DNA of 64,000 nucleotides from Bacteroidales bacterium. GTDB taxonomy: Bacteria > Bacteroidota > Bacteroidia > Bacteroidales > UBA932. The stretch is taken from NCBI GenBank assembly GCA_017630155.1, contig JAGBVU010000006.1, positions 1 through 64,000 of the forward strand, read 5' to 3'. A program made the translations under genes and the position numbers. Under the pieces are notes generated by a model. It was not told where the DNA came from. It saw only the letters and a list, made by a program, of their open reading frames with translations, and did no database searches. Below are positions 17,603-24,696 of this stretch, in pieces; position 1 is the stretch's first letter, and each line of letters opens with the position of its first letter.

Positions 17603-19687
17603 ATGAGCAAATGTAAATCATTGCTCTTGGCGGCTGTTATGCTATTGTCCTACTCGGCATCCGCACAAGAGTACGTTACCCCATTTTATCATTGCTTGTT
17701 GAATGAGGCTTATTATGATCAGTTAGTAGGAGAATCATCAGGAGACAGAACCTATAATTACATTATGGATATTGCCCCCTATGAGAGAGACCGTAAACAT
17801 AGCGATTACGAAGGAGAATTCTTCGAATCAAGATATGTGGTAGAGAAGCTTAAAAGTTATGGTATTGAGAATGCCGTGACACTGAAACTGGGAAAGACCA
17901 AAACATGGGACGGCGTGAGCGCATCCCTATGGGAGACCTCTCCAAATAAGGTTAAAATTGCAGATTATCAGGATCTTGCAGCTATACTTGCACAAGGGAG
18001 TGCCAACGCCGATGTAGAGGCAGAACTTATCTGGATCGGAAGAGGTACAGACAAAGAACTTGAGGGATTGGACCTTAATGGCAAAATAGTGGTAACTGAG
18101 GCATCCGGCGGCCGTGTTCATGACAAGGTTGTGGCCAAAGGTGCTGTTGGTGTTATCAGCTTCAATTCACCCCGTCCACTGGTTGACCCTCTTCAGATCC
18201 CCAACTCAGGGATCCGCAGCAAGAACCCCACCTTCTGCTTCAACCTCCCTCCAAGAGACGGTTACGCACTTCGTGACAGATTGCTCTATGGTGAAAAAAT
18301 CACAGTTCATGCAAAAGTAGAGGCTACAAATGAGGAGACCGACATCGAAGTACCCACCTGCTTTATCCCTGGTACCGATCCAGATGCTGAGGAGGTTATC
18401 TTCGTGGCCCACCTTTATGAAGGTTATGTGAAACTGGGGGCAAATGACAATATCTCAGGTTCCGCAGCCCTCCTTGAGGCGGCACGCACCATCAATGAAC
18501 TCTACAACAGTGGCAGACTTCCTCGCGCCAGAAGGGGTATGAGGTTCATTTGGGTACCTGAATTCCAGGGGTCAATTCCTTGGGCCATCCAAAACAAAGA
18601 GGAGCTTGAAAAGGCCCTTTGCGCCATAAATCTTGACATGGTGGGTCTATGGTTGAGCAAAAGCGAAGGTTACTATTGCCTTCACCGCACCACAATGGGT
18701 AACCCACACTATCTCAATGATGTAGCAGAGTCATTCTACCACTATATGGGTGCTACAAACCGCAGTTTTGTGGCAACAGGTATGGGGCGTCCCGATGCAC
18801 TCAAACCTGTCTTCAGCCTCACAGGATCGCACGACCCATTCTACTATGCCATCAATGCCCACTACGGCGCATCTGACCACGAGGTATTCAATGATTGGGG
18901 TGTGCAGGTGCCAAGTGTCATAATGATTACCTGGCCAGACAACTACTACCACACTTCAGGCGACAGACCTGCTATCTGCGATCCTACTCAGCTTCACAGA
19001 GCTGTAGTCATTGCTGCTGCAACAGCATACACCATTGCCTCAGCAGAGGAGGAAGGTGCTATTAAGATTGCGTCAGAGGTGGCAGCCAATGGTGACAAAC
19101 GCCTCTCATTCAAAATGAGGCACGATCTTGCACAGATGGGCTCTGCCTCAGCTCAGCAACTTGCATCTGCATACAAGTCAGCACGCTGGAATCAGGATGC
19201 TGTCGAGAAAAATGAGATTGCAACCCTTGCTTCAGTGCTTGAGCTTGCCCCTGAGAGCAAAGCACTTGCAGAATATGTGGCAACACTACAGAAAGGTATC
19301 CGTGAGACAGCCAAGGCCAATGCCCTTGATATAGATGCAGCGATGAAGGCGTACGCATCAGCCCTAGGATGTGCCCCTGTAAAGATCGAACTCACAGCTG
19401 AGGAGAAGGCCGCTGCCAAGGTTTATCCAAAATCTACAGCAAAAGTGCTGGAGAGTGGCTACGGCGTAATGAGGACCATCTCACCAGAGCTTATGGCCAA
19501 ATACGGATTCGACAAGAGGGGTTCTGTAATCAATGGAGGCGAAATCGCCAAATTGACCACAGACGGCACAAACAGCATTCTGGATATCAAGAAGATGCTC
19601 GATGCCCAATTCCCAGTTGGCGACTCAATAGAGACCATAACCAAATACGTAAAAATGCTTGAAGAAGCGGGATTGGTTACCTTCTAA
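17603..19687 (+). CDS. Exported M28/DUF4910-like peptidase with C-terminal winged-helix segment
   Basis: The 694-residue protein has a signal peptide ending ASAQ, a PA-like insert (about residues 120-250, including GRGTDKELEGLDLNGKIVV) and an M28 aminopeptidase fold. Expected zinc residues are visible as VAHLYEGY (His), LGANDNISG (bridging Asp), NLDMVG (Asp) and YHTSGD (His). The usual Glu-Glu pair appears as PEFQGS, so the second Glu is Phe; this pattern resembles DUF4910-type relatives. The C-terminal part (about 600-694) looks like a winged helix, unusual for an exported peptidase. The substrate is unknown. Confidence 0.8.
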   Translation: MSKCKSLLLAAVMLLSYSASAQEYVTPFYHCLLNEAYYDQLVGESSGDRTYNYIMDIAPYERDRKHSDYEGEFFESRYVVEKLKSYGIENAVTLKLGKTKTWDGVSASLWETSPNKVKIADYQDLAAILAQGSANADVEAELIWIGRGTDKELEGLDLNGKIVVTEASGGRVHDKVVAKGAVGVISFNSPRPLVDPLQIPNSGIRSKNPTFCFNLPPRDGYALRDRLLYGEKITVHAKVEATNEETDIEVPTCFIPGTDPDAEEVIFVAHLYEGYVKLGANDNISGSAALLEAARTINELYNSGRLPRARRGMRFIWVPEFQGSIPWAIQNKEELEKALCAINLDMVGLWLSKSEGYYCLHRTTMGNPHYLNDVAESFYHYMGATNRSFVATGMGRPDALKPVFSLTGSHDPFYYAINAHYGASDHEVFNDWGVQVPSVIMITWPDNYYHTSGDRPAICDPTQLHRAVVIAAATAYTIASAEEEGAIKIASEVAANGDKRLSFKMRHDLAQMGSASAQQLASAYKSARWNQDAVEKNEIATLASVLELAPESKALAEYVATLQKGIRETAKANALDIDAAMKAYASALGCAPVKIELTAEEKAAAKVYPKSTAKVLESGYGVMRTISPELMAKYGFDKRGSVINGGEIAKLTTDGTNSILDIKKMLDAQFPVGDSIETITKYVKMLEEAGLVTF

Positions 19688-19694
19688 ACAAATT

Positions 19695-19879
19695 CGGGGG
19701 CGAAAATAGCTGTTTTGCCCCCGATTGCCATTGGCGATTACCATTCCGGGGCGGAATAGCCGTTTTTGCCCCCGATCTCCATCAGCGAACACTATTCCGG
19801 GGCAGAATGACCTGTTTTGCCCCCGAAAAGTGTGATAAATGACAAAACGGGGGCAGAATGTTGTTTTCTGCCCCCGTTT
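19695..19879. repeat. REP-like palindrome array (four units), last unit a likely rpe terminator
   Basis: Units 1-3 have arms CGGGGGC/GCCCCCG at 19695-19701/19717-19723, and CGGGGC/GCCCCCG at 19747-19752/19768-19774 and 19798-19803/19819-19825. The spacing is 52 then 51 bp, and loops include GAAAATAGCTGTTTT. Unit 4 is a perfect 12-bp stem, AAACGGGGGCAG (19845-19856)/CTGCCCCCGTTT (19868-19879). On the minus strand it is followed by TTGTC and could terminate dnaA-pepD-rpe transcription. Confidence 0.87.
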
Positions 19880-19902
19880 GTGTTTGTGTATGTGATAACT
19901 GG

Positions 19903-20544
19903 TTACCCTTTCAGTGCAATGATCTCGGCAATAGGGTCTGGAGCGTTGAAGACTGAGCTTCCTGCTACGAGGGCGTCAGCTCCGGCTGCTGCGAGGATAG
20001 GGGCGTTGTGACGGTTTACACCGCCGTCCACTTCGATAAGTGTATTGAGGTTCCTCTTCAAGATCATCTCTTTAAGGGTAGAGACTTTCTTTACGCAGTT
20101 CTCAATAAATTTCTGGCCGCCAAATCCTGGGTTTACAGACATAAGCAACACGTAATCACACTCTTCAAGTATGTCTTCAAGAAGATGCACAGGTGTGTGA
20201 GGGTTGAGTGCCACACCAGCTTTCATACCCAGATTACGGATGTTCTGGAGTGAACGGTGAAGGTGTGTGCATGCTTCGTAGTGAACAGATAGATACTCTA
20301 CACCCATTTTGGCGAAATTCTCCACATATCTGTCGGGATCCACAATCATCAGGTGTGCATCAAGGACTTTCTTGGCCTCTTTGGCTATGGCACTTACCAC
20401 AGGGAAGCCGTATGAGATATTTGGGACAAATACTCCGTCCATAATATCAAGGTGAATCCATTCTGCTTCAGAAGCATTTACCATCTGTATGTCTCGTGCC
20501 AGATTTCCAAAATCAGCTGCGAGGATTGAGGGTGCTATTATCAT
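19903..20544 (-). CDS. rpe: Ribulose-phosphate 3-epimerase
   Basis: Rpe interconverts ribulose-5-phosphate and xylulose-5-phosphate in the pentose phosphate pathway. The 213-residue TIM barrel shows APSILAADFGNL, the metal-binding HLDIMDGVFVPN, VDAHLM-type (here LDAHLMI) and MSVNPGFGGQKF, with the phosphate loop VDGGVN near the C-terminus. It follows pepD by 2 bp, so it is translated from the same message as pepD and probably dnaA. Confidence 0.96.
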   Translation of the reverse strand: MIIAPSILAADFGNLARDIQMVNASEAEWIHLDIMDGVFVPNISYGFPVVSAIAKEAKKVLDAHLMIVDPDRYVENFAKMGVEYLSVHYEACTHLHRSLQNIRNLGMKAGVALNPHTPVHLLEDILEECDYVLLMSVNPGFGGQKFIENCVKKVSTLKEMILKRNLNTLIEVDGGVNRHNAPILAAAGADALVAGSSVFNAPDPIAEIIALKG

Positions 20545-20546
20545 AA

Positions 20547-21980
20547 CTATCGGCAGTTTACAATTACGTATTCAAGAAGTTTGTTGAACTTGTCAAGGCT
20601 TGCAAGGTCAAGTCTCTCACCAGGTGCATGTACCCCTCTGATGGTGGGACCAAACGATATCATGTCAAGTGAAGGGTATTTGTCAAGTATCAAACCGCAC
20701 TCAAGTCCTGCATGGATGGCCCTTACGATAGGGTCAACACCAAAAAGTTCTTTGTATCCTTTTTTGGTGAGTTCGAGTACAGGTGATTTGAGCTGGGGCT
20801 TCCATCCTGGATATTCACCTTCATGGGTAACTTCTGCACCGGCAAGTAGGAAGGATGCCTCCACCTTCTCTGCTGCGTGGTGGCGGGCACTATTGATGGA
20901 ACTTCTCTGGCTTGTACCCACTCTGATGCGTCCGTCAATCATCTTGACAGATGCCAGGTTGGTCGATGTCTCCACAAGCCCTTTCATCTCCTGGCTCATA
21001 GCCAGAACGCCGTGAGGTGCAGAGTTAAAGCATGAAATAAGATTGAGGGCCACCTGGGTATCAATAGCATCGTCGTTCCACTCTGTCTCTTCGAAAATAG
21101 GGGCAATGTTTGGCTCGGTGGCAGCATATTCAGACTTGATATCTTCGGCGGTGGTAAGGTGCATCTTTTTGATCTCTTTGAGATCCTCCCCTTTGAGGGC
21201 AATGATGGCATATGCTTCACGTGCGATGGCGTTGCGTTTGTTGCCACCGTCTATTGCACATAAGGCCACATTGAACTCCTTCATTATTTTGTAGAGTGAG
21301 CGAGAGAGGAGCTGGATGGCGTTTGCGCGCCCTTTGTCGATGTCGTCACCGCTATGGCCGCCTACACCTCCGCAGAAGCCGATTTTGTATTTCAAAAGAT
21401 TCTTGTCAAGTTTTTTGGTAGTGTAATCAAAATGGGCTGTAGTGTCCACTCCGCCGGCGCATCCGATGAAGAGTTCACCTTCATCTTCCGAGTCAAGGTT
21501 GATGAGGATGCTGCCGCTCATAAAGTCAGGGGTGAGGGCAAATGCTCCGTCCATACCTGTCTCTTCGCTTACTGTGAAGAGTGCTTCTATTTTACCGTGT
21601 TCGAGGGTGTTGTCTTCAAGGAGTGCGAGGGATGCTGCGATACCGATGCCGCAGTCTGCTCCAAGGGTGGTCTCTTTGGCAATCATCCATCCGTCCTCGA
21701 TCACAGCTTTGATGGGGTCTTTGGCGAAGTCGTGCTCCACGCCGCTATTTTTCTCACATACCATATCGGAGTGGCTCTGGAGAATGATAGTGGGTGATGA
21801 CTCCCTTCCTGGGGTAGCCTCTTTGGTAATCAGTACGTTGCCAACTTTGTCGGTCTTGCATGGAAGTCCGTTTTTCTTGGCAAAATCCTGAAGGTATGCT
21901 ATGATATGCTGTTCGTTCCCTGATTCACGGGGAATACAAATAATCTCGCTGAAGATAGCGAGAATTCTGTCTGTAGTCAT
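20547..21980 (-). CDS. pepD: Aminoacyl-histidine dipeptidase (M20C)
   Basis: PepD hydrolyses Xaa-His and other dipeptides with a two-metal centre. The 477-residue protein has the M20C layout: IILQSHSDMVCEKN (His), TLGADCGIGIA (bridging Asp), FTVSEETGMDGA (catalytic Glu) and the C-terminal GPTIRGVHAPGERL block (His). A large lid domain sits in the middle (about residues 200-390). No signal peptide is present, so it acts in the cytoplasm. It lies 15 bp after dnaA and 2 bp before rpe on the minus strand. Confidence 0.95.
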   Translation of the reverse strand: MTTDRILAIFSEIICIPRESGNEQHIIAYLQDFAKKNGLPCKTDKVGNVLITKEATPGRESSPTIILQSHSDMVCEKNSGVEHDFAKDPIKAVIEDGWMIAKETTLGADCGIGIAASLALLEDNTLEHGKIEALFTVSEETGMDGAFALTPDFMSGSILINLDSEDEGELFIGCAGGVDTTAHFDYTTKKLDKNLLKYKIGFCGGVGGHSGDDIDKGRANAIQLLSRSLYKIMKEFNVALCAIDGGNKRNAIAREAYAIIALKGEDLKEIKKMHLTTAEDIKSEYAATEPNIAPIFEETEWNDDAIDTQVALNLISCFNSAPHGVLAMSQEMKGLVETSTNLASVKMIDGRIRVGTSQRSSINSARHHAAEKVEASFLLAGAEVTHEGEYPGWKPQLKSPVLELTKKGYKELFGVDPIVRAIHAGLECGLILDKYPSLDMISFGPTIRGVHAPGERLDLASLDKFNKLLEYVIVNCR

Positions 21981-21995
21981 AATGTCAAATATATC

Positions 21996-23423
21996 TTATT
22001 GGAGGTTTGTGCGGAGTTCTCTCTCTATGTCGGTGATATATTGACGGAAAGTGCGGTCGGTGTCCATAAGGTCACAAACAGTATTGCAAGCATATAGAAC
22101 TGTAGCATGGTTCTTCCCACCAATCTGGCTACCGATAGAGTCCAATGAAGTATTTGTCATATTTCGGCTGAGGTACATAGCGATCTGCCTTGCCTGTACA
22201 ATCTCTCTCTTTCTGGTGTTTGAAAGCAGAATCTCAGGGGTGATGCCGAAATAGTCACAGACTGTCTTTTTGATTTTATTGACAGATATGTCGTTTTTAG
22301 GTGTGCTGACAATCTTGTCGATGAGTTCCTGTGCCAAGCTAAGGGTAATCTTTCTCTTGGTGAGGGTAGCGTTGGCAATAAGGGATATGAGTGTCCCTTC
22401 GAGCTCACGGATATTGCTGACAACCTTTGATGCTATATAGTCAAGCACATCCTCTGGAAGGCTGATACCTTCGCGGAAGCTTTTAGCCTTGAGAATGGCT
22501 AGTTTGGTCTCATAGTCAGGTGGGAGAAGCTCTGTGGTCAGACCCCATTTGAATCGTGACAACAACCTCTGGTCCAGACCCTGAAGATCTACAGGGGGCC
22601 TGTCCGATGTGAGGATAAGCTGTTTTCCTAACTGATGCAGGTGGTTGAATACCTGGAAGAATGCATTTTGTGTAGAGTGTTTCTCTGCAAATTCGTGAAC
22701 ATCGTCAATGATGAGTACATCGATTGACTGGTAGAAATGCAGGAAGTCTGTAAGTTTGTTCTTCACTGTAACTGCATCAATGTATTGGGTCATAAATACA
22801 TTTGCTGTTACATAGAGTACAATCTTCTCAGGATATTTGTTCTTTATCTCAAGTCCGATGGCCTGAGCCAAGTGTGTCTTTCCAAGTCCTGAACCACCGT
22901 AAAGGAATAGGGGATTGAAAGCATTGTTACCTGGCTTCTTCGATATCTCCATACCGGCAGAGCGGCCAAGTTTGTTGCAATTGCCCTCAATGAAGTTCTC
23001 AAAAGAGTAGTTGGTGGAGAGGTTAGGGTTGATGTCCAGTCTCTTTAAACCAGGGATAGTGTAGGGGTCAAGACCGGCCAGGTTTGACACCTGTGCAGGA
23101 CTCATAGGGACTGGTGGATTCTTCACCTCTTTGGAGCTACTGCTAGGATATGTGATGGTGGAGTTCTTGATTATCTTCACCTTGTATATCAGACGTGCTC
23201 CTGGACCGATAACCCTGCGCAGTGTCTTGCTCAACAAATCAAGGTAGTGTTCCTCAAGGTATTCCCTGAAAAACTCAGATGGTACCTCCAATGTCAAAGT
23301 GGAGCCGTCGAGGTCTACAGCCTGGATAGGCTCAAACCACGTCCTGTAGCTCTGTGGAGGTATTATGTCCCTGATAATCAGTAGACATTCGCCCCATACA
23401 GATATGTGATTCTGCTCTGACAT
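21996..23423 (-). CDS. dnaA: Chromosomal replication initiator protein DnaA
   Basis: DnaA binds 9-bp boxes at the origin and opens DNA for replication. The 475-residue protein has the N-terminal domain (about 1-90), a linker, and the AAA+ core with Walker A GGSGLGKT (176-183) and Walker B LIIDDVHEF. The C-terminal DNA-binding domain carries the signature GGKNHATVLYACN. The upstream gap is strongly AT-rich but shows no clear DnaA boxes, so the origin cannot be placed there. pepD and rpe follow on the same strand, an arrangement unlike the common dnaA-dnaN. Confidence 0.97.
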   Translation of the reverse strand: MSEQNHISVWGECLLIIRDIIPPQSYRTWFEPIQAVDLDGSTLTLEVPSEFFREYLEEHYLDLLSKTLRRVIGPGARLIYKVKIIKNSTITYPSSSSKEVKNPPVPMSPAQVSNLAGLDPYTIPGLKRLDINPNLSTNYSFENFIEGNCNKLGRSAGMEISKKPGNNAFNPLFLYGGSGLGKTHLAQAIGLEIKNKYPEKIVLYVTANVFMTQYIDAVTVKNKLTDFLHFYQSIDVLIIDDVHEFAEKHSTQNAFFQVFNHLHQLGKQLILTSDRPPVDLQGLDQRLLSRFKWGLTTELLPPDYETKLAILKAKSFREGISLPEDVLDYIASKVVSNIRELEGTLISLIANATLTKRKITLSLAQELIDKIVSTPKNDISVNKIKKTVCDYFGITPEILLSNTRKREIVQARQIAMYLSRNMTNTSLDSIGSQIGGKNHATVLYACNTVCDLMDTDRTFRQYITDIERELRTNLQ

Positions 23424-23608
23424 TAGTGATTAGGTTAAGCGTTTTACGATAGGTTAGGGTCTGCAAAGATGAGTAAAAAATCTCTTCCAAAAAAATGAAA
23501 ATTCTAAAAAAAAATTAAGTGCCTAATACTCAATATTAAAAAATTTTTGGGCAAATTTTTTTTTAAAATTAGGGAAATTTTACTTAGAATATTGGTGGAA
23601 ATTATCGG
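23424..23608. other. AT-rich gap upstream of dnaA
   Basis: This 185-bp gap holds long A and T runs (for instance around 23500-23580). I see no gene, no consensus TTATCCACA box and no strong promoter pair; CATCTTTG on the minus strand near 23465 is one mismatch from a -7 box and may serve dnaA. Confidence 0.5.
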
Positions 23609-24631
23609 TTATTTGAAAGTGCCGATAAAAGCACCTGGGAAGAGGTTTTTAACTTTTGCGAGCTCTTTTGAAGCCTCCTCTCTGGAGTCAAATCTTCCAA
23701 CTGTATATTTGTAGACATTGCCCACTTTTACATATTCGCAATCGAGCCCTTTGAACTCAGCGGATCCTTTGGGCAGTTCCCTGGATGATGACATCACTTG
23801 TATCCTGAAAATTCCTTCTGAATCTGTCTGTGCAGGGAGCTCTATCTGGGTGTCGTATTGTTTCTTGTATGCCTCAAATGCCTTGAAGATTCTGGTGGCG
23901 AACTGAACCTGTGAGGATTTGGTTGTCAGTGCCTTGTAGTCTGTAGGGTTTGACAGGAATCCGAGCTCCACGAGGATTGAGGGCATGGTGCATTTCCAAA
24001 GGACCAGAAATGGTGCCTGTTTTACACCTCTGTTGTGGGTAATTGGCCCATTTTTCAATTCGTTCTGCACCGCCTCAGCTATGATAAGGCTCTGCTCCAG
24101 GTGGGAGTTCTGCAGGAGGGAGAATATTATGTAGGATTCCGGGTTCTTGGGATCAAAGCCGGAGTATTTGGAGTTGTACCCCTCCTCAAGGGTGAGTACG
24201 CTGTTCTCCAATTGGCATACTTCCATATTGGAATTGCTTTTGTCAAGACCCATTACGAAGGTCTCTGTCCCTCTGGCAGAGGTGGCTTTGGTGGCGTTGA
24301 CATGAATTGATATGAAGAGGTCTGCCTTGTTCTTGTTTGCAATGGCTGCCCTTTGGTCAAGCGGAACAAATTTGTCGGTAGAACGGGTGTACACCACTTT
24401 TACATCAGGGTACTTGTCCTGAATCATATTGCCCAGGGCTTTTGCTACGGAGAGGGTGATGTTTTTCTCCTGGACGTTGCCCTTTATGGTCCCTGGATCT
24501 TTGCCTCCGTGCCCTGCATCTATGACCACGGTTTTCAATTGGACCAGTTGTCTGGTCTGGGCATCGGATCTGGTAGGAAAAATCAGCGCTGCAACCGATA
24601 TTATGAGTAAATATCTATATAGAAAGTACAT
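23609..24631 (-). CDS. N-acetylmuramoyl-L-alanine amidase with SPOR domain
   Basis: The 340-residue protein has a signal peptide (about residues 1-24, ending SDAQ) and an Amidase_3 zinc domain: VVIDAGHGGKDPG (His), ISIHVNA (His) and VELGFLSNPTD near its C-terminal edge. It ends with a SPOR domain (about residues 265-340) that binds denuded glycan strands at division sites. It is therefore predicted to cut the peptide from muramic acid in the periplasm during septal peptidoglycan remodelling. It is divergent from the LptD-like gene with a -7 box on each strand. Confidence 0.92.
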   Translation of the reverse strand: MYFLYRYLLIISVAALIFPTRSDAQTRQLVQLKTVVIDAGHGGKDPGTIKGNVQEKNITLSVAKALGNMIQDKYPDVKVVYTRSTDKFVPLDQRAAIANKNKADLFISIHVNATKATSARGTETFVMGLDKSNSNMEVCQLENSVLTLEEGYNSKYSGFDPKNPESYIIFSLLQNSHLEQSLIIAEAVQNELKNGPITHNRGVKQAPFLVLWKCTMPSILVELGFLSNPTDYKALTTKSSQVQFATRIFKAFEAYKKQYDTQIELPAQTDSEGIFRIQVMSSSRELPKGSAEFKGLDCEYVKVGNVYKYTVGRFDSREEASKELAKVKNLFPGAFIGTFK

Positions 24632-24649
24632 GTATATTCAGATTTTTAT

Positions 24650-24672
24650 TATATTTGCGTGCTGCAAAAGTA
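24650..24672. promoter_or_regulatory. Divergent -7 boxes for the LptD-like gene and the amidase
   Basis: Plus-strand TATATTTG (24650-24657) and minus-strand TACTTTTG (24672-24665) are exact TAnnTTTG matches. No TTTG -33 box is correctly spaced for either. Confidence 0.5.
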
Positions 24673-24696
24673 GCAATAATTTTCAAACGTTGGTTG

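Noticed and set aside
23424..23608. Calling oriC at dnaA
   Set aside because: It is AT-rich but has no DnaA boxes; there is not enough evidence to annotate an origin.
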